A DNA stretch of 64,000 bases from Picocystis sp. L7 (GCA_020975725.1 QXJR01000021.1:62001-126000), one strand, 5' to 3'. Shown: positions 20,171-31,892, counted from the stretch's first letter. The notes: generated by a model from the letters alone, not told the origin. Program-made: numbers and translations.

Positions 20171-21403
20171 TCATCCCTTTCTGTTCCAAGACAGTACTCG
20201 CGAGTCGCCTAACTTCCTTGGATTCCTGAGGTATGTGACCAAGAATATGACCCAGGCAGCACCACAAATACTGCCGATTGATAAATATGTTATCGGTAGG
20301 AACATATTCTTACCACCAACCCAGGAAGCAGTGCTGAGGGAAATGTACTTCTTCCCATTTATTCTGTAGGTGTTGTAACAGTTGGTGATGTTGACCCTGA
20401 TCTCCGTGCCTGCTGCAATGTCAGTCTCTATCCGGCCCCAGAGCTTTTTGAAGGTGGGAAAGGTCGACAGTCGCATCCAATTCAAGAAGCGTTCGTCCTG
20501 ATTGATGTACTGCGTCCGTATGGGGGCACCCCCCCGGTATGGCATCAGCTCTTCAGTGTTGAAGTTCTGGGGTTCTACATCATCAAAAGCCCTCTCCATG
20601 TCTGCTTTCCACGCAATGCCTTCATCACTCACATCCATGGTAGCAAGAATCGAGCCATTTACCACTGATTCCAATTCATACGTATCATTGAAGTTCGACC
20701 ACGCAGTCAATCCACATGGAGTAATCGGTAGAGATCTATTTCCTCCAACGTACTCTATAGGATCGCACTCACCCTGTGGTCCCGTAACAAGCCCTTGGAG
20801 TTGGGAATCACTGCGGCTGCGAACGTATCGCCTGTGGTTCTGGTAGAAATTTTCCAGCTGATAGTACACATGAACAGGTGCTTTCATTTCTTTCTCAATT
20901 TGCAGCGTAACACTGCAGTCTTTTTGGCACTCCCAGTCCCTTTCTTCCATGTACTGATACCATGGACCTTGTGTATCTGTATCGAAGCACACGTCGTCGT
21001 AGCGAGCTGAGACTTCCGTTACACTTCTTGCTGCCACCAGCATTGCTACCCCGATGGGAATAAAAACAACTGCCACGCAAAGCAAGCATGAGAGGACCTG
21101 AAGTGGGAAATCGAGGCTGTTAGTTCGTTGACGCAACGCAAGCAGCTCTCGCAACACCGAACCGCGTCACGAACTACTTACCAGCTTCGGAGACAGGACC
21201 AGCTTGCAGGCAGGCAGGTTTTGCTGCGTGAATGGGTTGTCTACGAAAAAAAGTCGGATGTCAGCATCGCTGCATTTTTTCGCATGTCGCCATCACGGCT
21301 TGTTTCGACAGCACGCACACTTGGGTCTGTTCGTCTGGTCTTCCTCTTCGCCTTCCTCGGCGTTTTCTGTGCGAGCTTTTCTCCTCCCACAGCATCCTGG
21401 CAT
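20171..21403 (-). CDS. CDC50/LEM3/ALIS P4-ATPase beta subunit
   Basis: Three exons on the minus strand: 21319-21403, 21182-21240 and 20171-21097, total 356 residues. Introns are 78 nt (GTGCGT donor, CTGAC branch, T-rich tract, TAG) and 84 nt (GTAAGT, CTAAC, CAG). The joined exons give RPKYNPFTQQNLPACKLVLSP, a near-exact match to the family's N-terminal cytosolic signature, and then the first membrane segment (VLSCLLCVAVVFIPIGVAML). The ectodomain has conserved Cys pairs, N-glycosylation-type sites (NRS, NDT, NGS, NIT) and the family-typical YQLENFYQNHRRYVRSR. A second membrane segment and a short tail follow. By family knowledge it chaperones P4-type lipid flippases out of the ER and takes part in catalysis. 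Confidence 0.92.
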
Positions 21404-24058
21404 GGTGCTCGAGCTTCGAAGGGACCTTTTCTACGAACAGCTTTTGTTCGTCTTCTCCTGTCGAGTCCCCTTTCCTACCACTTGGGCACTGCACCAGCCT
21501 TGAGTATGCGTCCAAACGAGTGCACCAACACGTGGTTGCGATTCAGTTGCTTCTTCCCCAGGTGTCATGCACCCCTGAGAAGGTGCTGTGGGCGCGACCC
21601 TGGTTACAAATCCCTCAAAACAATCCGACCCTGTGCTGTCACCGACCCTAGGACGATTCCCATTGGAGTGGGATCCTCGGGGCAACGGACAGGGTCGAGC
21701 ATCCAGCGACGGGTGCACAGAGGAAGCTTCATGAATAGGATGGACGGGAACGGTCGGGGATTCGAACGTGCGGCTTCGCTTCCACGCCGGTGAAATGTTG
21801 AAGCGGGAGGACGGGAGGGGACAACGTGCTTCGCCACAAGCAACGCCACGTCGGCAAGCACAAGGGGGCAAGAATGGGACCAGCAGGAAGGCTCCTGCAT
21901 GCTCGGAGAAGATGGAATGTTCTCGACTTAATGCTTCCCACTCCGAGGTCCCTCTTAGTGAAGAGTTCCTCCACATCCAATGCATGTACGGTGACGTGGA
22001 CCCGGTGGTGGTATGGGCATGCATCCATAGGAAATGACACACACGTAGGGCCTTTCCTCTTGCATTCCCACAAATGTTTTGTGTGAATAGGGAGACGATA
22101 CGCGGAGCGCTCTTCTTGCTCGCCCTTCTTCTGCAAAAAAAGCGTGGTCGTGCCTTCACCTTCAAATTGGAATTCGATGGTTGTTTCACAAGAAGGGACT
22201 ACCCTATGCAAAACACCATAGTCGTTCCACATTTCCTCGCTGCTCCAAAGCAAAGAATCATCGCCGTCTCGAATGGCCTTTCCTTCTTTTCCTCGATTGT
22301 ACTAAAAAGCTGGAAAAATGTTTTCAGGGTATCTCAACTCCTTTCTACCCAAAAACTTATTATACGTCGTCTCGTTGGCCCTTCAACTGTGAATTTTTGT
22401 CCTTGCAAAGCCCTTTCTCATAGTCCTATGTATGGGACACATGGAGATTTGTGCACATAGCTTTACTTGTACAACTTACGTGAAGTTAGAGGCTCCTTGA
22501 GGATCACTGTGACACAATGAAGCTAATTTGAATTCGCACTGCGCATCGATGCCAAGCAATGGTGTGATGCACAAGGATAGAATACGTTTGCCGATTCAAC
22601 CCACTTTATTTTGAGCGACAGCATACGCTAATGTGACTAATAAATAGAAGAATTTTGTAGTTGGATCCCTCTTACGGGTCTCGAGGTTGATGATCCAACT
22701 AGCAACTCGTCAGTTGCAAGTGTAGATATCGACCATATACATATTGAACGCATCATTGGAGAATTGAAGACCATGATGAGCACACGTGAACTTCGTCCCT
22801 TTGGCTTACATGCTCACCACTGTGCGAAACGACTTGGAGACAAACAAGCTTTGAAATCCCAAGGTAGAAACTATATGAAGCCTAGCATATTTGCGTGTGC
22901 CCCCTTTTCCTAATGCTTTGGAAACTCTGGCTTGTGGTCAATTCATCACGAGTTTTTCTCTTCGTTGAATCCCCGATTATACGCACCCGTGAATAGAGCG
23001 GACACACCGCGACCTCCTTGTTTCACCGATGTGCATAGGAGTGGGGTGAGATGGTTTCCTCCGTGTGTGAAGCATCAATTATTCTATGTAATCCATTGTG
23101 TAATGATGCCGCCATTCCGAACGTGCTTGGGATTTGTTTTCGCTAGGGATGTTACTCATGCTAGAACATAGCGTTTTAGTTCACTCGTGAACATGAGGGA
23201 AAAGCCGAACTCCTTCGTGTTGATGGTGAACCCTCCATCGCATGGCACAAGACGCAAGTTGAACCTTTCCTTGTCTTGAGGAATGCTTTGCGCAAGATGC
23301 AATGAGATTGGTCCCAATGGAGGTGGGTTGCATCGAAATTGGATCTACATCCGTGCATCGTTGGTTTGCCGTGGGTCGGGCGTTTCCCATCGAACCGGCG
23401 GTTTTCATTCCCACGCCACCTTGAACCCTATCCTTTCGGAGGAGGGGTCTCCACGGGGACGGATCCTCCACATCTTCGCCGAGGGTACGTCTTCGTACGC
23501 CGTTCGGATACGATCGAGGGACGCAGGGGGGGGATCGGGTGCGATCCTGGGACGTGTGGTTCGGGCGGGCCGAGGGATCTGGACCTGTGCCAGCGTTCCT
23601 TCGACGAAGGGGGGCGCCGCCTCTGTTCCTCGCAGAGGACGTGCCCATCGTTTGACAGGGGATCCTCTGCGTTCGACAGCATTATCCGCTCCCGTCGCGT
23701 CTCGTTCTTCCATTCCCCGCAGAGGACCACCCGGTTTCGACCCACCTCCTCTGCGTGTTACGTTCCCGTTCGCTTGGGCGTTTCCCTGACCGTTCCCCCC
23801 CAAACAGAGGATGCTTCCTTCGATCGGAACGAACCCGCGCCCCCCTCCCTTCCCTTTCCCCCCGTCTCTCCAACCCTTTCGGACCCGATCCGTCCCGGTT
23901 CGACCCCCCTTTCGTCGTCCGATCGAACCCGAACCCACCCTGGTCCACTGGGGCTTCACCCCCCTCGTCCAGTGGACCCGAAGGGAAGGGTGGATCGATC
24001 GTGTGGGAATTGAGAGGGAGGCGGACGTGCGCCTGGAGGCGGCACGCAGACGGACGCG
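21404..24058. other. Long divergent intergenic region
   Basis: 2.65 kb between the CDC50 gene (minus) and the RRM gene (plus). The part from about 22050 to 23200 is clearly more AT-rich and has no coding-like frame. The right end (about 23700-23945) contains several TTCGACC and CGAACCC elements (for example GTTTCGACCC, GGTTCGACCC, GATCGAACCCGAACCC), like those before other starts. I see no gene or RNA. Confidence 0.5.
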
Positions 24059-24916
24059 ATGGAGGCGAGGACGAACGGCGGCGCCTCTGCCGACGAGGTG
24101 CGGACGCTGTTCATCTCAGGCCTCCCCTCGGACGTCAAGGAGCGGGAGATCTACCTGCTGTTCCGCACCGTGCCTGGATACGAAGGATGCAGGCTCTCCC
24201 TGCTGGGAAGAGACCAGACACCCGTCGCATTTGCGGTGTTCGACACCCAAGCCACGTGCATGGACGTCATCCAAGATCTCAACGGCGTGAGGATGGATCC
24301 GGCCTCTTCCATCACACTCCGGATCGAGCTCGCCAAATCCAACTCCAGGCCCAAGAAGTACCGCCCAGAAGGGGAGAACGTCAAACCGACCAGCAACGGA
24401 GGTGGGCTGGAATCACGCGGCAACTCGTCGGGAAACTTGCAAGGGATCACGTTCGGAGCCGTGGGCGAGAGCACCACCAGCCTGTGGAGCGGAGGATTGC
24501 CCGGGCTCGGATGGAGTGGCATCACAGATACAGGAGACACCTATGACACCATCGGACTGGCAGCACAGACTCAAGCCCAGCAGAACCTGTCCATTTTTGC
24601 AAACCCCACGCCGAACCCCGTGGTCAACGCAGCCACGGGAGGAAGGACACCCATCCCTACACTCTTTGTCGGAAACTTGAATCCAAACTGCACGGAAGAT
24701 GAGCTGCGCGACGTGTTCAACCTATGCCCCGGTTTCCGAGACATCCACATGCAGTTCAAGACACATGCCCCGGTAGCTTTTGTTGATTTTGAAAACGTAG
24801 AGTGCTCGACGCAAGCCTTGAACTCTTTGCAAGGGTTGCAGCTCAAGTCAGGGCCTGGAAGCGAGCCGGGTGTTGGCATGCGGATAGAATTTGCAAGGTC
24901 GCGCACGCGCACGTAG
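24059..24916 (+). CDS. Two-RRM RNA-binding protein (RBPMS/couch-potato/WHI3-like)
   Basis: About 285 residues, single exon. RRM1 spans about 14-100: RNP2 is TLFISGLP and the strand-3 RNP1 position reads VAFAVFD, followed by GVRMDPASSITLRIELAKSN, the pattern of the RBPMS/Whi3 branch. The middle (about 110-195) is Gly/Ser/Gln-rich and probably disordered. RRM2 (about 200-280) starts PTLFVGNLNPNC and includes VAFVDFENVECS and MRIEFARSR. By family knowledge these proteins bind mRNA 3' regions and affect translation or localisation. TTCGACC/CGAACCC-type motifs precede the start. Confidence 0.88.
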   Translation: MEARTNGGASADEVRTLFISGLPSDVKEREIYLLFRTVPGYEGCRLSLLGRDQTPVAFAVFDTQATCMDVIQDLNGVRMDPASSITLRIELAKSNSRPKKYRPEGENVKPTSNGGGLESRGNSSGNLQGITFGAVGESTTSLWSGGLPGLGWSGITDTGDTYDTIGLAAQTQAQQNLSIFANPTPNPVVNAATGGRTPIPTLFVGNLNPNCTEDELRDVFNLCPGFRDIHMQFKTHAPVAFVDFENVECSTQALNSLQGLQLKSGPGSEPGVGMRIEFARSRTRT

Positions 24917-25122
24917 GCTGCAACAGACAGACAGATATTTGATGCAACACACTCGATTTCATGTAAATACTCACATTGCAGCATCACATGCACGGTCCAA
25001 TCCAATGATGTGCACGCCACCGGACCATGGGCAACAATGTGAGTCAAGTGTGCAACGAAAAAAAGCTTATTTTCAAAATTCCTCTCCTGCTCCCCCATCC
25101 AAAGTGCTGGCCTGTTCCTTTG

Positions 25123-25887
25123 CTAGGTCTCCATTTGCTCCAAAATTCCTTCCAAAATGAGCGGTTCTGCTTCTTCTCTGGGGAGCAAATGCACGGTCCC
25201 CTTCATGAGCCGCACTGCTCCAGGATGGGAGAACATGACTTCACCATGATCGCGCAGCACTTGGACTTCCACCAGTGGGTCCTTGGGCGGTTGGGAATCG
25301 AGTGTGAGATCGAGATAGTTCCCTCCTGGTCCGTTGTCCATGTATCCCAGCAGCAGCTTATCGTACGCCCGGAAGAAATCTCGTTCTGCTTGGCAAAGCT
25401 GCATGTTTTGGTCTTCTCGCAGGACACGCCCTTGTTTCCATCGCAATTCCACGATCCGTCTCATCCGAACGTTGGCGTAGGCCAGCAGCAATCTTTTGTT
25501 CCTCAATATGCTCTCGTGGTGGATGACCAGTGTCGAAGCCGTGTCTGGCGTGGCTTCCCAGCTCACGTCCTGTTCCTCACTTTAGGCGTCCATTCCTCGT
25601 CAGTCGAACTTCATCCATTCGTCTCGACTCTGTCCACTTCGGTCGTGTTCCTCACCTCGTGACCTCGAACATGCCTTTGGCGTGCGACTCCACCTCTTCT
25701 AGGACCGTCTTGACCCCTTGGTGCTGCGTTCGCGGTGCCACGCGCATCCACGTGCTTGGTCAGCTCCTCGTCCTTTCCCGCCACTTTTCGCGCGCTTCCG
25801 CCAGTCACGCACGTCGTACGGCGGCAGTTCTTGGGCGTGCACGGCTTCTCGCAGCAGTTCGGACGCCGTTCGTGCGAACACGGCCAT
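25123..25887 (-). CDS. PSF1: DNA replication complex GINS subunit PSF1
   Basis: Three exons on the minus strand: 25813-25887, 25656-25723 and 25123-25579, total 199 residues (human PSF1 has 196). Introns are 89 nt (GTGCGT, CTGAC, CAG) and 76 nt (GTGAGG, CTGAC, AAG). Joined sequence starts MAVFARTASELLREA, passes LPPYDHQGVKTVLEEVESH and enters the diagnostic LVIHHESILRNKRLLLAY and LQLDLT/PPKDPLVEVRVL-type region (here PPKDPLVEVQVL). The C-terminal beta domain ends with EGILEQME. It is a core component of the CMG replicative helicase. All three phases fit without adjustment, which supports the model. It is divergent from NOL10. Confidence 0.9.
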
Positions 25888-27101
25888 CTTCGGCGCTCCA
25901 ACGGCTGCGTTTTCGAGCGCAGCACGCGCTTCCTTCTCGTCGCGATGCGAAGGTGTTTTCACTCGTTTCGAAACCGAACTCCCACCACCAACCTCCCCCC
26001 CCTCGAAGGGAGTTTCTTCTCTCTCCCGGGGAGACGAGGGGTCCCCTTCCCAGAGGGGAGCGGCAGGACCAGGGGGAAAGAGAGGGGGAGAGCAGGTGGA
26101 GGAACACACGTGCGATGCACAGGGAGGCATCGCTTTCGCCGGCGCAAGCGCTCGGGTGTGGGAGTGGTGGATGGAAAGGGGGGAGGCGAAAAAAACAAGC
26201 CTCGAACACCCTCCTTTGGACCTAGGATGGCAACGGACCGAGGTCGGTTCGTATCCAATGGACACCCTCTCCGCGCTCGGGCAAGGAAAAAACCTATGTC
26301 GGGGTGCCTTTCCATGCGAAGGCAAGCTCACCGTTAACGAATTCCGAACAGAGAAGACCTTCGAAGCGCGTAGAAAAAGCGCTCTAGTGCGAGCTTTCGA
26401 GCGAGGAGACCCCATGTGATGACACGCCCGTCCCAAAAGACCCATGTTCTTTTCGTCGACGAATCCCCTCGCTGACAAGCCCCACCTTGAAGCGCCAATG
26501 CGCACATACCAAGGTAATGCACATGGAATACAAAAACCAGAGATTTTGAGAAAACATCTAGCGTTAGACAAGCTTTATCGCAAAACTATGTACAACTCCT
26601 TTGGCGCGCTTGGAAAGAGGAGACGGCGCACCTCTCGCCCGTTATGATCAACCTGCGCCAGATGTGGATATCTCTTTCCATGGGAACGAGAGGGGGAGAG
26701 AGTTCTCAGAATCCACCGCCATTTCATTGCTTGGGGTGCTACGAGAAGCACATCCGCGTCACGTTCGTGGAACCATCTTCTACCTCGAGGTCGCCCTCCC
26801 TCGAATCCCTCCTTGTGTCGCATTCACTTGCCCCTTCTTTGTTGCACGCTTGGTGCGTTGGGCCCGAGCTCGAGCAAGCGTGGGGCACCCCAGGGAAGCT
26901 CGTGGACAACGCTCCCATGTGCATCCACTTGGGCAGGTGTGGTGTGCTCGAGGACCCTGGCCAAGGGCCAAGCTGGTGGGGTGTGTCTGCTTTCGAAAGG
27001 GGGGTCATTGGGGTGTGTCTGATCGAGAGCGTCCGATCGAGACCGGATGTCGACGGGGTGTGTCTGATCCAGAAGGGGTGTGTCTGGTTGGAGTGCGGCG
27101 C
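25888..27101. other. Divergent intergenic region PSF1 / NOL10
   Basis: About 1.2 kb. The left part is GC-rich with C- and G-runs, the middle (about 26330-26600) is AT-richer and has GTTAACGAATTC at 26332-26343, and the right end has a cluster of GGGGTGTGTCTG copies described separately. No gene recognised. Confidence 0.5.
26978..27086 (+). promoter_or_regulatory. Four copies of GGGGTGTGTCTG upstream of NOL10
   Basis: Exact dodecamer copies lie at 26978-26989, 27010-27021, 27055-27066 and 27075-27086, all in the same orientation; three are extended by GATC or GGTTG. The last ends 15 bp before the NOL10 start codon. Spacing is uneven (32, 45, 20), so this is not a simple tandem duplication. 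It could be a binding site array or a leader element. Confidence 0.5.
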
Positions 27102-29093
27102 ATGGCGCCTGCAAGCATGCGTTCCTCTTCGGTGGACGGCGTCCAGGTGTACACCTTGTGCGGTCCGAAGCAGGTGCCGAGGTGGGTGTCCGAAGGGAAG
27201 GACGACCTCCCTTCGAAAAAGGCGCAGAGGAGGAGGAGAGGCCAGGGTGATGGCGAGGCCAGCCGACACATCGACCTGGTGCAGGACTTGGGATTCCCAG
27301 CCTCGTGCAATCGGATCAAAAAGAGCAAGGATGGAGAGTTCCTGATCGCAACAGGGACGCATGCACCGCAAGTGAGGGCCTACGAACTCAACCAGCTCAG
27401 CATGAAGTTCTCCAGGCACCTCGACGCCGAAGTGGTGGACTTTCAGGTGCTCTCCGAAGACTATTCCAAGCTGGCCTTCCTGTGCCACGATAGATCCGTG
27501 TGCTTCCACGCGAAATTCGGAGCCTACTACAAAACGAGAGTGCCCAAACATGGCAGAGACCTCGCCTATGCGGAAAGAACCTGCGAGCTACTGGTGGCCA
27601 GCTCCTCACCAGAGCTGTACAGGCTGAACTTGGAACAAGGGAGGTTCCTAGCACCGCTGGAATCCATCTCGCCTGCCATCAATGCTTGCGGAATATCGCC
27701 CATGCATGGAATGCTGGCCTGTGCAGGAGAAGATGGGGTGATGGAGTGCTTCGATCTGCGAGAGAGGAGGTCCATCGGGTCCTTGGACGTAGGAACCGCA
27801 GCCAATGCAACTGGGACGGGTCTCACCGCCGTCCGCTTCGACCAAACGGGATTGCAGATGGCAACCGGGACTGCCGATGGAAAGGTGCTTGTGTACGACC
27901 TGCGATCCTCCAGGCCCATGATCATCAAAGATCACAAGTACGGGAACCCCATCGTCGACTTGAAGTTCCATGACAGCGGGGGTACTTCTTCCAGCAAACG
28001 CTACGTGATTAGTTCCGATAAGTTTGCTGTCCGGATTTGGGACAAAGAGACCGGAAAGCCTTTCACCACCATTGAATCTCAAGTGGCAGATTTGAACGAT
28101 GTGTGCGTGTGGGATGGCAAGGGCCTCGTCCTGATGGCCACGGAGGCACCACAGGTGCAATCGTACTTCATCCCCGCGCTTGGCCCCGCGCCGTCTTGGT
28201 GCTCCTTCCTGGAAGGCCTGACGGAAGAACTGGAAGAAGACAGCACCCCCACCGTGTATGACGATTTCAAGTTTGTCACGAAAGAGGAGCTGGACAGATT
28301 GGGCCTGAACCACCTGGTGGGAACGTCCATGCTCCGGGCATACATGCATGGCTTCTTCATGGATGTACGGCTGTATCACAAGGCCAAGTCTGTCGCCGAT
28401 CCATTCGCTTATGATAGCTACAGGCAAGAACGCATCAAACAGAAAATGGAAGAGGAAAGGAAAACCAGGATTCGTGTGCGCAGGAAGCTACCAAAGGTCA
28501 ACGCGGATGTGGCAGCAAAGATCCTTGCCGAAGCAGAACAAGATGAAAGCGAGGCTGGCAAGGCTGGTCTGCTTGGTGATGAGAGGTTTGCAAAGATGTT
28601 TGAGGACAAGGACTTTGCCATCGACGAGAATGCAAACGACTACAAGCTTCTGCACCCCAATGCTGCGTCCAAGAAAGGGAGCAAGCAGCTTATAAACGAG
28701 CACTTTGATGTGGTTGAAGAAGGGGACTTACAAGCAGGCAACGAAGAAGAGGACACTGACACAAGAGAACAGGGGCGACAGGGGTCAAGGAACACCAGGG
28801 AGCCTAAAATGTTTGAGGCCAAAGACGAGCGTGCGGCAGCGGCATTCAGGGAGCGCAAGTCTCTGGCCTCAATCCGTGCATTGCCGCTCGGTCAATTAGC
28901 AGAAGCACTTGGTGCCGGTAAAGCTGGTCAACAGAACCGTATGGGATTCAAAGGGGGAAATAAGGAGATGTCTTTTCTTCCAAAGACTTCCGCAGCCAAG
29001 CCGAAAGGGAAGAGGCGTGGCATCAAGCTTCCTGGCGAAGTCCTACCAGCAACTGGTGGCGCCACCGGCAACAAGCGCAAAGCCAAGCAATAA
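27102..29093 (+). CDS. NOL10: Nucleolar WD-repeat protein NOL10/ENP2
   Basis: Single exon, about 663 residues, near the family length. The N-terminal beta-propeller contains family stretches VYTLCG, HIDLVQDLGFPASCNRIK, ATGTHAPQVRAYEL, YYKTRVPKHGRDLAY, ELYRLNLEQGRFL and VMECFDLRER. The NUC153 motif is represented by DERFAKMFEDKDFAIDENA, and the C-terminus is Lys/Arg-rich (KRRGIKLPGEV, GNKRKAKQ), typical of nucleolar retention. By family knowledge it is needed for 40S ribosome biogenesis in the SSU processome. An alternative start is the ATG at 27117. It is convergent with the FKBP gene, only 45 bp between stops. Confidence 0.93.
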   Translation: MAPASMRSSSVDGVQVYTLCGPKQVPRWVSEGKDDLPSKKAQRRRRGQGDGEASRHIDLVQDLGFPASCNRIKKSKDGEFLIATGTHAPQVRAYELNQLSMKFSRHLDAEVVDFQVLSEDYSKLAFLCHDRSVCFHAKFGAYYKTRVPKHGRDLAYAERTCELLVASSSPELYRLNLEQGRFLAPLESISPAINACGISPMHGMLACAGEDGVMECFDLRERRSIGSLDVGTAANATGTGLTAVRFDQTGLQMATGTADGKVLVYDLRSSRPMIIKDHKYGNPIVDLKFHDSGGTSSSKRYVISSDKFAVRIWDKETGKPFTTIESQVADLNDVCVWDGKGLVLMATEAPQVQSYFIPALGPAPSWCSFLEGLTEELEEDSTPTVYDDFKFVTKEELDRLGLNHLVGTSMLRAYMHGFFMDVRLYHKAKSVADPFAYDSYRQERIKQKMEEERKTRIRVRRKLPKVNADVAAKILAEAEQDESEAGKAGLLGDERFAKMFEDKDFAIDENANDYKLLHPNAASKKGSKQLINEHFDVVEEGDLQAGNEEEDTDTREQGRQGSRNTREPKMFEAKDERAAAAFRERKSLASIRALPLGQLAEALGAGKAGQQNRMGFKGGNKEMSFLPKTSAAKPKGKRRGIKLPGEVLPATGGATGNKRKAKQ

Positions 29094-29138
29094 ATTTGAC
29101 CAGACCTTGGGTTGCACCTGGCGTGTTTCTGAATCAGC

Positions 29139-29992
29139 TCAGCCCTCGTTCTTTTTCCGCTGCAGTGGATTTGTTTTGATGCTCAAGAGTTCCAAGTCCA
29201 CCTGCAGGGTGGATCCTGGGGGGATCTCCTGCACTTGCTTGTTTCCGTACCCATACTGTGGTGGGACAATCAACCTACGCTGTCCACCTACACCCATGCC
29301 TACAACGCCTTCGTCCAGCGCTTTGATGAAGGGTCCCCCTGGACTGATACATGGGAAGCCAACATCGTTGCACACAGGCACGGTGGGTACGTTTTCACGT
29401 GTGTTTGCGGCGTTTTCACGTCCACCATCATGGGTACAAGCCAGGTCCATCGTCCAGCAACGCCAACGTCGGTCGGGACCGTGGCATCGTTCCATCCGTT
29501 GGTCGGATCCACACGTCGCGAGGGAGACCACTCGTACGTCAATCTTCGACCTCTCTTCGACGTCCACGGTTCGCACGCGCACGTGGTCTCGCCATGCATC
29601 GCATGCGCTCACCCGCCAAACCTTCCCACGTCGTATCCGTACGGCGTTCCGCCGGTGACGCCGGCGCCGACGCGGCTGCTTCCGATGGTGAGGTTCTTCC
29701 ACTTGACGTCGTAGTGGACGGCCACGCGATCTCCCACCTCCGCCACGCGATTGGGATCTCCTGCACGCACTTCGGCGGCGAGGAGTCCGTTCGTGTCGCG
29801 CACTGGCGCGTAGGCGTCCAGCGGAATGGACACGCGTCGCGGCTTGAGCTCCTTCTGGAAGCCCAAGGCCATGGCACCTTCCGTCGGACGAGGACACAGC
29901 ACCGTTCCTGCGGCCATCCAGTGCGCCTTTCGCCTCGTCCATCGCGTCAAAGGCGCCTCCATGCCGCGCGCCATCACGTGCGTCGAAGCCAT
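29139..29992 (-). CDS. FKBP-type peptidyl-prolyl isomerase, probably plastid
   Basis: Model: exons 29613-29992 and 29139-29343, 194 residues. Exon 1 has VAEVGDRVAVHYDVKW, TIGSSR and TPYGYDVG; exon 2 has GPFIKALDEGVVGMGVGGQRRLIVPPQYGYG and the closing IPPGSTLQVDLELLSI. Together they form one FKBP domain of the thylakoid-lumen/plastid type (FKBP18-like). The N-terminus is basic, consistent with a transit peptide. The intron in this model is 269 nt (GTGAGC...CAG), long for this genome. An equally in-phase alternative splits it into introns of 82 and 94 nt around a 93-nt exon (29438-29530), adding 31 residues in the loop where plastid FKBPs often carry an insertion. Promoter-proximal GGTTCGAACCCG elements lie 20-90 bp upstream. 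Confidence 0.82.
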
Positions 29993-31892
29993 GCGCCACG
30001 TCCTCGATCGAACCCGAAACCCATCGGGAAGGGTTTCGGGTTCGAACCCGTTCGAGGCTCGGGTTCGAACCCGAAACGTCCCCTTGGGAACGTGGAGAAG
30101 GATCGAAAGCGGATCCGGTCGAGAAGATGGCACGGGAGTACGTGGAAGGGGATGGAACACGTCCAATGGATCGATCGAGGACGAACGTGTTCGGTTCGGA
30201 CGGAAGCGCGGAGTGCTTGCAACAACGAGGGAGAAGAAAGGAAGGTTGTTTGACAAGGTCAAGGGGTACACCTACGCACGTCGTGGAAGGTGCGGTCGTC
30301 CGGCTCTCCACGAGACCGAGGACGAGGTCGAAGCGGGCGATGTGTCCACCATGTGGGAAATGCATGTTTCCCTTGACGTCGGTAAGGTGACACCAAACGC
30401 ACGCAAGGATCGTTTACCCAAGTTTCTCAACGTGGAGAGCGAAAGAAATGCGTGCCGTTGAACATGGTAGCATCCTCTGTGCAAGTCAAAGCATGAACGA
30501 TGATGCAACCTCTCAACGAGGCCGAGAGAAAGGCGGCATGGATGGATTCTAGGAGTTGAGAGCACATGAGCCATCTCCATACAAGGACGAGGGCAAGGTA
30601 GTTGGACGAGGGCGTGAGCTACACACGCTCATTAGGGAGCTTTCCTCTTTGTCGCACGCAAATGGGAAGTCAAGGCAAAGTGGCATGATGTCCGGATGTT
30701 TCGTTTGGCCTATTGCTCCAAGTTTACCTCCACTAATCTTGAGATGCATCACGATTGTACGGCGGATGTTGCAACATGCAAACGCGTGAGGTTTGGATGA
30801 GGATACTTGCACGACATGAAAAGGACGTTTGGAGGACGATTCTTACATCAAAGTGGATGAAAGATTAATGCAAAGATATCTTTGCAAGATGGACACCACG
30901 CAACTTTGTTTGGTACGTTGCGTAGGATGTAGCGGCACAATGCATCATCACTGTGGTGATTTCATATCTTCTTGCACATCCTTGCCTCTACTCCACACAT
31001 TTCCGTCAATTTTCCTTCATGGCACAAGGTGTCATTTGAAGCGCTCATTGCAATGAAATGAAAGCATCTATCATCGAACATGAAGAAATCTCCGCCTTAC
31101 GGTACGCTACCACAACGTGAAAATCAATGCTCCTTGAATTTGGGAAAAGTCCGGACCAACCGATGCTTGCGCGAGAATTATTTTCCTAAGCGTGATTCGA
31201 AATATCTCAAAACAAGCATTACGTCCAACACTTACGAAATGGCAGAGGCTTGAATTTGAGTGCATGCACGAGAATATACGACAATCCATCGTTCATGGAA
31301 TAGGAATATGCCTCGAACTATTCTAACGTGGCTTCTAAAACTTGACGCTCACGGACTTTTTCTTGATGAAAGTGGTAAGTAGAGATTCACGTGTTCAAGG
31401 TATCAACAGTGATAGTAACCATCAAAGCCAACTAGATTCTTCATGTATCCTTATACCACATGAATGTAATCCCAGTTACCAAACTCAATATTTGTCAAAT
31501 ACAAAGCTCTTGCATCTGAGATTCTACCAATCAGTATACAACAACCTTTGTTGGGCGCTTTTTCTCTGCATTTTTGAGTTCCACCAGCCGACTCTTGCCT
31601 ACCATCCTTGTGAGCTTGTTGAGAAGTGTCTTTGTATCGGATTCACGTCACTGCTTCGTCTAACTATGGGTCAAAGACGCCTCGAATGGAAATGATATGA
31701 ATTGCAAGAAATCAGCGCATGTTACAAGAGCACAGAAGAATCAGCACTCGTTTTAACACTGCAATTTAAGTTTGTTCCCAACCATGATCGTCTTTACGCA
31801 CTAAGTTTGATGGTGGTATTCTCAATCGATTACCTGTTCCATACGAAAACTGAACAAGTTCCCAATACATCTTAGACAAAACAAGCTAGTGA
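29993..31892. other. Intergenic with FKBP promoter motifs and an AT-rich island
   Basis: The part next to FKBP (30005-30085) holds three copies of a TTCGAACCCG palindrome-like element, including TTTCGGGTTCGAACCCG at 30034-30050. From about 30250 to 31890 the sequence is AT-richer and has no coding-like frame or recognisable RNA. Confidence 0.5.

Noticed and set aside
25611-25925. Minus-strand frame with DEELTKHVDAR next to PSF1, as a separate exon
   Set aside because: It resembles a PSF1 helix by chance but would force introns of 40 and about 30 nt; the single 89-nt intron with a CTGAC branch site fits the phases and the size class.
30003-30085. Possible tRNA gene because of GGTTCGAACCC (B-box-like)
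   Set aside because: No A-box, no cloverleaf and no acceptor stem around it; the element is repeated and promoter-proximal in several places. The same was concluded for 43017-43090 and 48600-48650.
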